Shown: piece after piece, positions 13,133-25,970 of the stretch
How positions within the stretch are numbered: position 1 is the stretch's first letter
Layout of the letters: the number at the start of each line of letters is the position of its first letter
Assembly: GCA_027627225.1 (NCBI GenBank)
Contig: CM051024.1
Span: 81,153,704-81,217,703 of the forward strand
DNA length: 64,000 bases
Direction of reading: 5' to 3'
From: Congeria kusceri
Taxonomy: Eukaryota; Mollusca; Bivalvia; Myida; Dreissenidae
Notes under the pieces: model-generated
Databases searched by the model: none
What the model was told of the DNA's origin: nothing
What the model saw: only the letters and a program-made list of their open reading frames with translations
Made by a program: the position numbers and the translations under genes

Positions 13133-14098
13133 TTAGACATAATCGAGTGTCAATGGTAAGTTTCTTTTGTTTCGAATACCATTATTAATGGAAGAAGCAA
13201 CGTATGTTGCATAACCTGTGACCCCTCGAAATGCCTGGCCTACAGCTTTTAGTATAAGCTGTTTTCGTCTTGGGGACAACATTTGACGGCCACCTTTCCC
13301 ACTAAACGTACCGCAACGAAGCTATTCTTCAGAAAAACATTTGTTTTGCCAATCCCCAAGAAAATCTAGATAAGTTAAACTGATGTTCAGACAGAAGTTC
13401 ATCAATAATATCCTGATGTAAAACAAGATCTGCATGCCCACGAACCTCAAGAATATCTTCATACCCACGGACAACCGTTATAGGATGGTTACCGGCAGAT
13501 CGGTTAATACCAAGAGGGGTCCTTCCTGATAAACTAACACTATTGCCAGAATGTCTTGAATCACTTACCGACCTACCACCAAACCTATCAAAAGAAGAAT
13601 CAACAACCTGTCTACAACCACCCGAAGTCCCATCAAATCCAACCTTATCTACAGAACTTAACACCTGCCTACTACCCAACACACCAGCACACGAACATCC
13701 ATCTACAGAACTTAACACCTGCCTACTACCCAACACACCAGCACACGAACCTTCATCTACGGAACTTACCACCTGCCTACTAGCCAACACACTAGCACAT
13801 GAACCTACATCTACGGAACTTACCACCTGCCTACTACCCAACACACCAGCACACGAACCTCCATCTAAGAAACTTACCACATGAGTTCTACCCAAAACAC
13901 TACAATCCAATCCGCCTGCACCTGTTATACTTGCCTGTCTAACGCCTTACACGAAAGTAACACATGCATTATCATCTATTCCCATATTATGATCAAAATC
14001 ACCTGAAACACCTTCAACCACCAGCTCACCTGAAACATCATCATCAACCATACCCTAATTGTGGTCATCATATACATGAACAACTAAACCACTACATC
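13133..14098 (-). pseudogene. BEN-domain-like protein pseudogene with 18-residue tandem repeat
   Basis: Reading the minus strand from about 14098, one frame runs, with two stops (near 14068 and 13964), through an acidic N-terminal part (MVDDDVSGELVVEGVSGDFD) and five 18-residue repeats of the pattern GSCAGVLGSRQVVSSVD. After a Ser-rich linker comes a C-terminal block: a hydrophobic VLHQDIIDELLSEHQF, then WGLAKQMF, SEE, LRCGTFSGKGGRQMLSPRRK and QLILKAVGQAF, ending at a stop at 13133-13135. The order (hydrophobic helix, LAxxMFSEEL, SGKGGR, L.P.K..I...V) looks like a BEN domain, a DNA/protein-interaction module of chromatin factors and some mobile elements and viruses. A one-base T-run expansion and a TAG near 13325 break the frame inside it. 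BEN assignment is by eye and moderate. It faces the transposase and is plausibly a second gene of the giant element. Confidence 0.6.
13645..13914 (-). repeat. 54-bp in-frame minisatellite (about five units)
   Basis: Units start at 13645, 13699, 13753, 13807 and 13861, an exact 54-bp period (18 codons), with a few substitutions between units and a degraded last unit. The repeat keeps the reading frame of the minus-strand BEN-like gene, so it was a protein repeat. Long plus-strand ORFs over the same interval are shadows of this periodicity. Confidence 0.85.
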
Positions 14099-14559
14099 AA
14101 TTTCATTGACGATATCAGGGCTTACCTCTCTTGCAAATGAAATGGTGTTATTGCGTTCTACCAATATTTTAACAGAATCTTGCAGGCCATACACCAATTA
14201 TTATAAATTGGAAAATTGTTTAGAACAGGTATCTTACTTGGTGTTTAAAGAAGAAACGAAAACAAAATTTACAATTTTCTCACAACTGACAAATGTCATA
14301 GATTGTTCGGTCAGTGTACCCTTGTGTTCTTTGTTGTTCTCGAAAACACTGGTCGTTGCTGAGGTCCGCTGCATAGCCTGGGGCCATGTTTCGCACATAA
14401 GCGGGTCCCTCGTACAGGCTGGACTGCAGTAAACATTAAGTTGTCTTCCTTTTCAGGCGACACAATTATGCATTACAAAGGATTTGACATGTTCTATTAC
14501 AGTATAAATAGGAGTTAAAAAGACTACAATCGAATACAATCGATGCACATAATTATTAC
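14099..14559. other. Spacer, possible remains of an upstream exon
   Basis: On the minus strand, about 14440-14255 stays open for roughly 60 codons (including a CETWPQAMQRTSATTSVFEN stretch). It lies just upstream of the BEN-like pseudogene. No splice sites or domain can be assigned, so a gene call is not made. Confidence 0.3.
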
Positions 14560-15425
14560 TTACAATGTGACATGGCCCAAGCAACATCTTCTAAAAAGAC
14601 GGCCATTGTTGACACACGCCCTTTCTTTTGCAAAAATTCTAAAACAGAGTATAAAAGCAATGGTTTATGTCAGGAAGCAGTCAGCCTTGCATCGGTTATT
14701 GTCCGGAAACCATGGTTTTTGGGAACTTAAGTCAAAAAGGGGCCATAACTGTGTCAAAATTTAGTGGTTTGTAGACAAAGTCAAACTTGACCTGTATTTT
14801 ATGATGTCACACATGTGTACCAATATTCATTTAAATATGTCAAGCCATCGTTAAGTTGTCATCAGGAAACCAGGTTTTTAGAAAATTTAAGTACAAAAAG
14901 GAACATTACTCACATTTAGTGGTTTGTAACCAGAGTCAAACTTGACCTGTGTTTTATGATGCTACACATGTATGCCAAGATGTATTTGAATATGTCATTC
15001 TTGAGTTATCGTCCGGAAACCATGTTTTTAGGGAATTTATGTCAAATAAAGGGCCATAACTTTGTCAAAATTTAGTGGTGTGTAACAAAAGTCGAACTTG
15101 ACCCGTATTTTATGATGCTTCACATGTATACCAAGAATTATTTGACTCCGTCAAGCCATTCTTGAGTTATCGTCGGGAACGTATGTTTCTTGGGAATTCT
15201 TAGTCGAAAAGAGGCTATAACTGTGTCAAAATTTAGTGGTTTGTAACCAACATCAAACTTGAATGTATTATATGATGTTTCACATGTGTACCAGAAATTA
15301 TTTGAAAATGTCATGCCTTTCTTGAGTTATCATCCGGAAACCAAAAAACCAACAGACCGGCAGACAGACAAGCTCACTCCTTTAAATCGCCTAAAGTTCG
15401 TTTGTGGGGGTACCCCGGGGTATAA
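14560..15425 (+). repeat. Tandem-core repeat, family B copy 1
   Basis: Roughly five imperfect units of about 150 bp, each with the phrases GGGCCATAACTGTGTCAAAA, TTAGTGGTTTGTAACC, ACTTGACCTGTATTTTATGA and GAGTTATCGTCCGGAAACC. The block ends in an ACAGACCGGCAGACAGAC tract and a GTTTGTGGGGGTA hairpin end. The same family recurs at 31.4-32.5 kb. No protein is encoded; ORFs inside are by-products of the periodicity. Confidence 0.75.
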
Positions 15426-15789
15426 TTAACAAACACGTAAGTGATTGTAGCAAGTGTACCTATTCACAAATTATTGTCATCATTTTTGTAAAGAACCTTT
15501 TTTTTCTTTCAAATTTTATTAGCTTTTAGTACCTTGACTTTCGTACATGAATTTTCCAATGAAATGTGACATTTACAGTGATTTGGCTATGTAAATATTA
15601 GGGTTGACATCAAATAACAAAATCGATATTTGAAGTTTGTGGGCAAAACAACTGTAGCACTGTTTATTTGTTAGTTTCATACCCAAAGCATTGAGGTTAC
15701 ATTGTGGTATTTTATATGTTCAAGCTCTGTCAAGTGTAACACTGTGGTTAAATTTTATCCGAATCACTTGAGGTGCCACTGTGGAATTT

Positions 15790-16465
15790 AATGGCTATTA
15801 CATGCAAAAAATACTGCCATGGGGTTCAATTACCATCATATTTAAATGCTACCATTGTGGGCTTCAATGGCCATCATATTAGATTGAACAATTATGGGGT
15901 TCAATGGCCATCATATTAAAATGACACTATTGCAGAGTTCATTGGCCATCGTACTGAAATGATACCTTTGTGGGGTTAAGTGGCTATCACATTAGATTGA
16001 ACCATTATGGGGTTCAATGGCCATTATATTTAAATGGCACTGTTGGGGGGTTCATTGGCCATCGTACTGAAATGATACCTTTGAGGGGTACAATGGCCAT
16101 CATATTTAAATGATACCTTAGTGGGGTTCAATGGCTATCACATTAGATTGAACCATTATGGGGTTAATTGGCCATCATACTGAAATGATACCATTGTGAG
16201 GTTCAATGGCCATCATATTAGATTGAAATATTATGGGGTTCAATGTCTATCATATTCAAACGACACTATTGCAGGGTTCATTGGCCATCTTACTGAAATG
16301 ATACTTTTGTGGGGTTCAATGGCCATTATATTAGATTCAAACCATTATGGGGTTCAATGGCCATCACATTACACTGATAACATTGTGGGGTTCAATGGCT
16401 ATCATATGGGAACAATTGTGTTGTGGGATTTAAAGAGTATCATATTGGAACAATACCGTTTCTTT
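15790..16465 (+). repeat. Minisatellite of about 37 bp units
   Basis: Around 17 imperfect copies of TGGGGTTCAATGGCCATCAT followed by ATT(A/T)(A/G)A and GAT/ATGATACCATT-like sequence. Units alternate between a version containing AGATTGAACCATTA and one containing AAATGATACCTTTG, so a higher-order unit of about 75 bp is likely. Confidence 0.8.
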
Positions 16466-16879
16466 TAATAAGATCTAATTACAGTCATGCCTGTGGTAAT
16501 ATTTCAAGATAAATGACATGCAGTTTGCGCAATTATTCCGATAACTTCTCAATCTGAGAACCTAGGTTCTCATTCGCTGTCTGCATAAGTATTTCATACC
16601 CAGGTTCTCAATTAAGATCCTAGGTTCTTGTTTTCTTTAGCTCCCATGCATCAACAAATCTATTTTAAACCCGCCAAGGCTCATGCTTCCGGTGTTCTAA
16701 GCCTCGCAAGATAAACCACTCTATATTCAACACTAACCCAGTATTCTCTATTTTCTGCGACAGATCAGGCACCAAAGGAACTTTTAAAATTTATTTTGTG
16801 GAAATGTGTTACCCAAAATTCACAAAGGAAACACTCAATCAATGTTTGTGATCGTCAACTTTGACATTTTCAGCATGTT

Positions 16880-17610
16880 TTTCATTGCACGCTGAAACTG
16901 CTAAAAAGGCCAATTTATATAAATCAAGGGCATTGACTTTGCAATTCCTGGTGTGTTTTGGTTGATCATTGAACTTGGCGAAGATGTTAAAACCTTAAAC
17001 ATTTTAACCAAGTTTGGTGAATATCGGATAAAAACTGCTAAACTTAAAGAGCGGAAACGGCTAAAAAGGCTAATTTAAGATAATTCAAGGGCCATAACTC
17101 CACAATCCCTTGAGAGATTTGGCTGATAATCGAACTTGGCTGAGATATTGTGCCAATAAACATTTTCATGAAGTTTGGTTAAGATCGAATGAAAACTATT
17201 GGACTTAGAGAGAGCGGAAACCTCTCAAAAAGGAAAATTTCAGATAACTCAAAGGCAACTCCACAATTCCTGGGTCGATTTAGTTGACTATCTAACTCGA
17301 CCTAGATATTATTATTACAAATTTTTTCGTAAAGTTTCGTGAACATCGGATAAAAACTGTTCAACTTACAGAGGGGAAACCGTCAAACGGCTAAAACGGC
17401 CAATTTTAGATAATTCAAGGGTCATAACTCCACAATTCCTGAGGAGATTTAGCTGATTATCAAATTTGGCCTAAATATTATGCCCACAAACATTTTCATT
17501 AAGACTGGTGAAGATTGGATGCAAACTGTTCAACTTAGCGGAAAGGAAAGTGGTCAACCGACCGACCGATAACAAATATACACCACCATCTTCGATGGGG
17601 GGCATAATAG
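16880..17610 (+). repeat. Tandem-core repeat, family D
   Basis: About four units of about 165-170 bp with the phrases TTCAAGGGCCATAACTCCAC, GATTTGGCTGATTATCGAA, CATTTTCATGAAGTTTGGTG and GAAAACTGTTCAACTTA. The block closes with ACCGACCGACCGATAAC and a CACCATCTTCGATGGGGGGC hairpin followed by ATAAT. It belongs to the same structural class as families B and H. Confidence 0.75.
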
Positions 17611-17814
17611 CAATGTGTTACATTTAATAGCACTTACTATTCAACAGTTCTGTGTATTTTCAGTATAAACTAACAAACCTCCAAACTCCGGCATTTAAGG
17701 ATTGACCACTCTAGCAGTTAGATGTAGTTACCACTACATCACAAGTTTAACAAGGCTTTGGTAGTATTGCAATCAATACAGGAGTCCCCTACCGGTGAAA
17801 ATCCCTACTAATTA

Positions 17815-18905
17815 AACATTGTGCAATACCGTGAAATCGCCCTTTATCTGTAGTTGTACAAAGTTTCATATTCAAATCACATTTGTCACTGCAGTATTAA
17901 ATTGTAGTTTTTTTTCTGTTTTAGTAACATTGACCAGACATTCGAGTAACTTTTTGAGTTATTGCAGTACTAAACTGACAGAGGGAAATCATATAGTCCA
18001 TTATGTGTTCCAAGTTCCATGTTTATATGTTATGTTCTTTTTGAATTATTGCAGAATTAAGTTTATTTCTATTTTTAGTAACAGTCACATGACCTTTGAC
18101 CTCTGGTGAAAAATAAAAGGTTGTGTACAATCCTCACGTTGGTCTATCTATGTATACAAAGTTTCATCAAAGTATCTTCAGTACTTTTTGAGTTATTGCA
18201 GGATCCAGGTTTTGGGGACCGGGCAGACAGACAGAGTGAGACCGACGGATGAAAAGACAAACAGACGCACACAAACTGAGGGCAAACCCATAGTCCAATC
18301 TGTGTACCAAGTTTCATGAAGTTTCGTGATTATATCTTATGCACATTTCAAAGTATTACAGTATTAAGTTTTTAGTAACAGTCACGTGATCTTTGACCTC
18401 TGTTGAAAACTAAAAGGCCTTGCATAATTCTCACATTGCTGTTGCTATGCATACACAGTTTCATCAAAGTGTCTTCAGTACTTTCCGAGTTAACACATGA
18501 TCCAGGTTTTGGGGAAGGACGGACAGACAGACATACGGACGAACAGACATAACGACACACAAACTGATGGCAAACCTATAGTTCAATCTCTGAACCAAGC
18601 TTCATGGTCATATCTGATGTCCATTTTGAATTATTACGGTATTTAGTTTATTTCTATTTTTAGTAACAGTCACGTGACCATTTACCTCTGGTGAAAAAAA
18701 GGTCGTGGATAATACTCACTTTGCCACATTGCCGTTTATATGCATACCCAGTTTCATCAAAATAAGATCAGTACTTTTTGAGTTAATTCAGGAACCAGGT
18801 TTTGGGTACGGACAGACAGACGGACACACGGACGCAGGGACGGTGGACAACAGGCGATCACAAAAGCTCACCATGAGCACTTTGTGCTCAGGTGAGCTAA
18901 AAAAA
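17815..18905 (+). repeat. Tandem-core repeat, family E, with terminal hairpin
   Basis: Three to four units of about 250-300 bp with the phrases AGTAACAGTCACGTGACC, TTTGACCTCTGGTGAAAA, CAGTTTCATCAAAGTATCTT and CAGGATCCAGGTTTTGGGGA, each followed by a GGACAGACAGACGGAC-type tract. The 3' end is a long hairpin: AGCTCACCATGAGCAC, TTT, GTGCTCAGGTGAGCT, then A-rich sequence. Confidence 0.75.
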
Positions 18906-19306
18906 AATAAGAAACTTAGTTTACCGAAAACAAAAACCATATACACCTAGTTACGCCATATATCCTTCACTTAAATGAAGTTATGTAGGAAGAAAGGCTG
19001 AGTAATCATTTCATGTCAAATTCCAGATCTATTTCATTTTCACTAAACCTTGTAGATCTATTTAAATTAAACACCAACATAACAACAAAATCTAAAAATT
19101 ACAACCAGTAATTAAACAGAAAATGAAAACCATGGATGATCATCAGTTTTCTTCAAATAAAAGTCAAAAGTACATTTCTAAGAATGTTATTTATCTGACT
19201 CTTGACAACTCTATATTTTACCTGCTAAATCTTCTGACAATATACATTGGCATTCCCATGCAATTTGTAGACATATTTTTTAATTTGATTTCTTGGTATT
19301 AATATA

Positions 19307-19640
19307 CAGTCAAACCTGTGGTACTGACCACCTGCTTTAAGCGACTCCCTCCATTTAACGAATATCACTTCTTCCTCCCAACGCAAATAAATTAAAAACA
19401 GCTTTTATTAACGACCACCTCTATTCCTGGACTTTCCATCAAACGTTGTCCCTATTTACCTTATTCAGTGTATTAAGCGACCTAGTGTCAGGTCCGCAGA
19501 AACATTGCTAAGCGACAGTGATATTATCTGTGAAAGGTGTAAATCCACAAATTAGCGGGCACTTTGTCATCAAATAATTGTACTAATCGATAATTTGTTC
19601 ATGAGTACATCTGCTCGATTTGCGGGTTTGACAGGTTAAT
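19307..19640. mobile_element. Possible small TIR element (MITE)
   Basis: The left end CAGTCAAACCTGTGGTACTG after ATATA, and the GCGGGTTTGACAGG at about 19621-19634, form a short imperfect inverted pair. Internal phrases such as GACCACCTGCTTTAAGCGAC recall non-autonomous pogo/Tigger-like ends. Boundaries and family are uncertain. Confidence 0.35.
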
Positions 19641-19734
19641 CATCTCCGTAGAGAGGAAGTCAGTCAGACTTTTCTTAATCTAAGCAGTTAAGCAATCATG
19701 TTGTGGTCAGGGACAGTAGGGGCACTGACTAAAA

Positions 19735-19890
19735 TGCCGACAGCAAATGCAGAAAATATAGATAAAGAAGGAAAATGCAGACAATATAGATAAAGAAGGA
19801 AAACGCAGATAATATAAATAAGGAAGGAAAACGCTGACAATACAGATACAGAAGGACAACACAGAACATATAAATAAAGAAGAAAACGCA
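19735..19890 (+). repeat. Short tandem repeat, about 28-30 bp unit
   Basis: Five diverging copies of a unit like GGAAAATGCAGACAATATAG followed by ATAAAGAA. A partly complementary pattern (TTTTCTACTATTTTCATA, CTGCGTCTTCC) occurs at 20430-20530 in the opposite sense. Confidence 0.6.
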
Positions 19891-20539
19891 GAGGGGATAC
19901 GGGTTTAAATAAATATATTTAATTTGTGTTTGAAACGCCCTAATGTTGCCTTACACATGTAAATATAAAATTACATTGATAAAATGTTCTTAATATTGTT
20001 TTAAATACCTATTATTATACCTCATGAGACATTTATAACATTTTAACATTGAGCTGTGTAAATTCTATGTAAATAACATAGTCAATGAGTTGTATTCGTT
20101 TTTTAATCATGTGTAATAGTATTAATTCTAATTACAACTAAAACTACACATAATGTGTTTCTGCAATTAAAACATTATTTCATTACACAACAAATGTTTT
20201 TCATCATAAACACTTCATTAAATTAATGCATCTATAATTTCAGAACTTAAATATTAAATGTTATTCATAATATTAAAAATATGTTCACAAATGATAGAAA
20301 TGTAAATATTTTATTCCGCAAGAATAATCAACAATAAGCAAACAACAAAACACGTTTCGTCTTCTTACAATAAGTGTGATCTGTGTTTTCCTACTAAAAG
20401 TATTCTTTCATTGCGTCTGCCATTTCATACTATTAAAATAATGTCTGCATACTCCTTCTATGTTCATATCGTATACGTTTTTCTACTATTTTCATATAGG
20501 CTGCGTCTTCCTATTATTTTCATAGCGGCTGCCCCCCTA

Positions 20540-20580
20540 TACCAAAGACTTAACCGGCACTTCGTGCTCAGGTGAGCTAA
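20540..20580 (+). repeat. Family-E-like terminal hairpin remnant
   Basis: CGGCACTTCGTGCTCAGGTG followed by AGCTAAAAATG is the right half of the family E hairpin end. It suggests that the interval 18.9-20.58 kb includes a second truncated member of that class. Confidence 0.45.
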
Positions 20581-21467
20581 AAATGTATAGACAAAAGTGT
20601 TTTATGTTTATATTAACTTCAAGGAAATGGCTTATTACAGCTTACAGCTTGCAAAAGCAAAAAAAACGAGACTAGAGCTATCACAATAGGAGATTAATAC
20701 CCCGACATACAGCTTTGACAATACAGACAAACACGCGCGATTCATATGTGCTGTATTAAAAAATGGTAAAATCATTGGATATTTCATTTTTAATGTGACA
20801 TTTTCAGATGTAATCATACTTTTAATGATATGCACGGCGACTACCTAGCTACTGAACACCTGAGCTCCATTAAAAGCTACCATAAACTATATTCTTTCCT
20901 CCCAAAAAACACCCACTGATAAAAAAATCCATTAACATAACTGAAGTGGTTCGTGTCATTAAACTTTATAACCACCCTTGATCGTCCTGTCATCAGCACA
21001 CCCGAAATAATTTTCAAGTTGTAATGTATAACATGACATGGCAGTTTTTTTTCAAATCGGCTGTGAAGAGATGATAACCAGTATGGTTAAAAAAGTTTTG
21101 CGTTTTCATCATAATTAATGTGGATGTAGTTACGACCAGTAAATCTTGTTTCTTTGTATTACATAACACCTCTTTTGGAATATGTAATTTATATCTATTC
21201 ATCACTTAGATTAATATATTAAAAGTATAAATACGAAAATCATAAGAAAATATCAAGAAAAAATATTAACTGTTAAAATGACAGTAGAACCCCTTTAGAA
21301 CATTTAAAACCTTGAAGAAAAGAGGCTGTGCGAGGTATATATTCTCATTATTTAAATTTGCATATTGAGCTTAAACACTAAAAGGGATAGTAAATAAGCA
21401 TATCAATGAAGTTTGAAAATATGAAAAACAATTTATCATCGGCAACAAATGGTTAAACTTATGTGTA

Positions 21468-22400
21468 ACAAGAGTGCAATTGTCACAAAGATACGCCCAT
21501 TATCGAAGCTTTTTGGGGGTTAAGATTCAATGACTAAAGAGAATCAATTGAAAAAATAATAAGGTAGAGCCATGGTATTTGTGCATCTAATTCATCCCCA
21601 TAGCCTCTCTCTGTGTGTTGATTTGAGGTATCAAAACTATTCCATACAGTAAATATTCATAAATCAAGACGACAAAATAATCAAAGTGGATACTTAAAAT
21701 TTTGGTAAGTATGAGTTATAGTTCTTGTATGCTTCACTTTCCCATCTGATGATTGTGATAATTTCTTCAAACTTTTTTAAAATCCCTGTTTGCATGACAA
21801 TATTATGCTCTGGGGCAAATATTTGACATTTGATCATTAAATGTGACCTTGACCTTGAACCTAGGGACATGGTACTTGGATGTGACATACCACATCATGA
21901 TGCTGATCAGTTATGCCAACTGACATCGTATTTGAAAATCCCCCCATGGATGACAAAATCATGCTCTGGACAAATCTTTGACCTTAAATTATGACCTTGA
22001 CCATGACTAAGAATGTGGTTCTTGCATTCGACTTACCGTCTCATGATGCATATCACGTCTGGCAAGTTATAAGGAAATCCTTTCATGCTTGACAAAATTA
22101 TGCTCAGGACAAATGTTATGGATTTATGGATCCTCTTTGACCTTAAAGTGTGTCTTTTAACTTGAACCTATAGAATTGGTTCTTAGACTTGACCCAACTT
22201 CTCATGATAGTACCTCCATGCATGAAACGATTTGGCTCTGAATTATATTTGACCTTTAACCTTGAAGTGACCCCTTGAACTTCGACAAAGGCACCTGTTT
22301 TTTGTGCACGACACAATGTCTCATAAAGCTTTTCACTTCTGCAAAGTTTTTTGAAAACCCTTCCATGCTGGACAAAGATATAATCCAAACAGTCGACAAC
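21468..22400 (+). repeat. Tandem-core repeat, family G
   Basis: Opens CAAGAGTGCAATTGTCACAA and contains about five units of about 140-150 bp. The recurring phrases are TTTGACCTTAAATTATGACC, TTGACCTTGAACCTAGGGAC, CTCATGATGCTGATCA and CATGGATGACAAAATCATGC. No hairpin end is evident; the right edge blurs near 22400. Confidence 0.65.
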
Positions 22401-23939
22401 AACGAGTGGGGTTATTTACCCTCGGGACTTCGGTTAAAAACCATTGCCAAAGCATACGGCTTAACATAAAACTCAGATTTATAAAAACTATATAAAATCT
22501 CTTCTTTTAAAGTGTGTAAACATATAAAATCTTTGCAGTGCGGGTACGTGCTTTATATAAAAATCTAAGCTTAAAAGTGTATCAAAAGTAAATAAAATGA
22601 CTGTTTCTAAATGAATCTTAGTAAGTAATAATAAGAAACAGTAATAACTGCTTAAAAAAAATAATTCTTAATTGATGCAAAACATGTGTGAGCTTTAAAA
22701 ACAATAATACAACCTTTAAGGATAAACGCATAGGCGTGGGAAGTCAATTTGCATATTGAACTTGATGCTCCAAACGAATAGTAAATGGGCAAATCATAGT
22801 TCTCGTTACAGACCGGCTGACCAATCAGCTTGCAGCTTATATATAACCTTAGGATTGTGAGAATATGCACTGTAATGAACAACTGCAAAGAAATATTGAA
22901 AATAATTGATCTGCTAAATCAAAATATGCAGATTTTAATATAAAAATGATTTAGAATTAGAGACAATTAGTTCCTTTATGATCATTACATTATTAAATAT
23001 GTTTAAAAAAAACACGAAGAAACTATGATATGTAATATGTCTTAATTTATTGATTTTTTTTCAGTTTAATGCTTAGATCGAAAAGAAGAGAGAGATCATA
23101 GCCCAACTGAATAAAATTTAATAATGGAAACACATAATTTTACATGTATTTCATTTTTTCTAAATCCATTGTTCAGCATATGCAGCAATGGGATTGTTGG
23201 AGCCTTTTTAACTTAGAAATCTGGAAGAAATATATGATTTAATGATAATATACTGTTCAGTATATTTGGAAATAAGTGTACAGTAGTACCGGTTCATTAT
23301 TTAAAATATAATTATGAACAGTTTAATGTTTTACCAGATCAGTGGTTCAACATAGTTTTAAAGAAGATAATTGCATGTATTTGCAACTAATTTGTACTGC
23401 CGGTAAATAAATATGCAGAGATTTAGCTCTAGATTGCTTAGATATGAAGTTAAAATAATACTCTGAATATTATGAGTACAAGGAAGTTATGGAACAAATA
23501 ATTGTTGCCAGTTACTATTGGATGAAGTAACATACCGCAAAAGCTCTATGTTTTCGGACTCTTACAAATAATTAAAAAAATTCTTGTCCAAAAATTTAGA
23601 GACATAAAATATTCCAAAATGTTGGGTGTGCAATTATTTTGGGACTAAGGGAAGATATTTAAATAACGTCCTTATACGTCTGTTTTTCTTCTTTTTTTGT
23701 GAAAACATACGGTTTTTTAATTATAATATTCGGTTTGTTTTTAATTCATGATATTCTGTTTAATAACATTAGAATGCTGTTTTAGTACCTTGGTTTTCCC
23801 CGATTTGAACAAACAAAAATCTATGAAAAACACAACGCGATAATAATGACACCTTTTTAGGTAATTTATAAGGTGTGCATCTTTTTAAAACTTTAAATTA
23901 ATTACATATTTATGATAGAACCTTGAAAATAATGTTATA
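22401..23939. other. AT-rich sequence, no gene seen
   Basis: Low-complexity AT-rich DNA inside the giant element. Only short ORFs without recognisable motifs are present, and no repeat family is recognised. Confidence 0.5.
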
Positions 23940-25510
23940 CAAGAGGGCCCTGAGGGCCCTAGGACGCTCACCTAAGACCTTGTAACCCAATTGGAATTTG
24001 CATCTCCGAGGCGTGGCTTATTTTTTTATCAAATCAAGTATGTGTCATTTGTAGCAAAAAAAATTGAATAATGTTTTAAAACAAAAAAATTGCATCTCCA
24101 AGGCGTGGCTTATTTTTATCCCAGTGTCATAATATGAACAATCTTGAACAAACATCTGGGCCTTGCGGTTTCAGGTAAAGATGTTTGAAGTAACTTTGCT
24201 ATTTAAGTCTTTGTAAAGCATTTGACTCCTAGGGATGCCAACAAATTTGACCCAGGGGCATAATTTGGACAATCTTGGGAGAGGACCACTATGCAATGTA
24301 ACGTGCCAAATATAGGAAAGCTGTATGTCTTTGTAAAGCATTTGACCCCTAGGGATGCCAACAAATTTGACCCCAGGGGCATAATTTGGACAATCTTTGG
24401 AGAGGACCCACTGTGCAATGTAACGTACCAAATATAGGAAAGCTGTAGGCTTTGCCGTTTCAGAGGAGAAGATTGTTAAAGTCATTTTGCTATTTAAGTC
24501 TATATTGACCATGTGACCCCCGGGGCGTGACCATATTTGACCCCAGGGGCATAATTTGAACAACATTTGTAGAGGACCACTATACGGATGTTACATACCA
24601 AAAATGAAACCTCTAGGCCTTGCAGTTTCAGAGGAGAAGATTGTTAAAGTCATTTTGCTATTTAAGTCTATATAAACCATGTGACCTCTGGGGTGTGGTC
24701 AGTTTTGACCCATGGGGCATAATTTGAACCAACTTAGTATAGGACCACTTGAGGATGTTACATACCAAATACGAAACCTCTGGGCCTTGCAGTTTCAGAG
24801 GAGAAGATTTTTAAAGACATTTTGCTATTACAGTTGATATAAACAATGTGACCCCCGGGGCGAGACCAGTTTTTACCCCAGGGGCAAAATTTTATCAATC
24901 TTTGTAGAGAACTACAATATGATGTTGCATACCAAATTAGAAACCTCTGGGCCTTGCGGTTTCTGAGGAGAAGATTTAAAAAGTCATTTTGCTATTTAGG
25001 TCTATATTAATCAGGTGACCTCCGGGGCGTGGCCAGTTTTGACCACAGGGGCATCATTTGAACAATATTTGTAAAGGACCACTATTGGATGTTACATACC
25101 AAATATGAAACCTCTGGGCCTTGCGGTTTCAGAGCAGAAATTTAAGTTTATATAAACCATGTGACCCTCGGGGCGTGGCCAGTTTTATCCAAGGGGCATA
25201 ATTTGAACAATCTGTGTAGAGGACCGCTATAAGATGTTATATCCAAATATGAAACTTCTGGGCCTTGTGGTTTCAGAGGAGAAGATTTTTAAAGTTTACA
25301 CTTTTTAAATCTATTTTTAGCTATGGTGACCTACATATCCACCGGACCGTAACGATTTGAACAACTTTGAAAGAGGGTCACTTAATGATCATTCCTGTGA
25401 AGTTCTGTGAAAATCTGCCAAGTGGGTTAGGAGGAGATGTTGTTTAAATGAAAAGTTGACGACGCACGCACGCACGCACGCACACACGACGGAAAACGGG
25501 CGATCACAAA
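23940..25510 (+). repeat. Tandem-core repeat, family C
   Basis: Starts with a palindromic head, GAGGGCCCTGAGGGCCCT then AGGACGCTCACC. It continues as eight or so units of about 165 bp containing GGCCTTGCGGTTTCAGAGGA, AAGTCATTTTGCTATTTAAG, CATGTGACCCCCGGGGCGTG and TTTGACCCCAGGGGCATAAT. It ends with a (GCAC)n tract and GACGGAAAACGGGCGATCAC, without the hairpin usual at the end of related copies. The minus-strand ORFs here come from the periodicity. Confidence 0.75.
24017..24089 (-). repeat. Short inverted LINE fragment flanked by direct repeats
   Basis: About 63 bp here is the near-perfect reverse complement of 25971-26040, the LINE RT segment. It is bordered by two copies of a 27-bp phrase beginning TTGCATCTCC(G/A)AGGCGTGG (at about 23998 and 24090). 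This looks like a tiny fragment inserted into family C with a target duplication. Confidence 0.55.
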
Positions 25511-25970
25511 ATCGTATTAACGTGAGTCAACATAACGTTTGCATGTGGATTTTCAGGAGTCAAACATGTCAAACAAAATTTCTGAGCATCAAAACCAATG
25601 GATATTGTCAATTCAATGCCTTGGAAATCGAGGCATTTCTTCAGAAATTGCGTCCACATGGACGCAAAGGAATTTATGTTGGGGATCATTTGATGAAAAA
25701 ATGCGACAATGACGCAGGATTTGTTCGTCAGGGAAAACCCTGAAATACAAATGCGAATTACCGGTATCTGCGAATACAAATGTGAATTATGACGATAACA
25801 GTAATTATATGGTGACGGTTGTGGTATTGTTGGTGCAATGATGACGATAATAACAGAGTTTTTTTCACCTTTGGGGGAAAGGGGGCAGGGCCCTTTAGAA
25901 AAGGGAACTTTTGCGGTAAAAGGGAAATGTTTTTGCAGAGAAGCATTATAACTGTTTTATATTCTACTTT

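Noticed and set aside
13543..13884. Plus-strand ORFs of 75-113 codons over the 54-bp minisatellite
   Set aside because: The 54-bp period opens several frames at once. Only the minus-strand frame continues into a recognisable domain on the C-terminal side.
24171..24566. 131-codon minus-strand ORF with LCPWGQIW repeats
   Set aside because: Reading through three family C units; interrupted in the other units of the same block.
25504..25779. Possible exon after TGTGGATTTTCAG (either strand ORF, 91-95 codons)
   Set aside because: The plus-strand frame after the acceptor-like site reads about 50 plausible codons to a stop, but no domain, donor or partner exon is visible.
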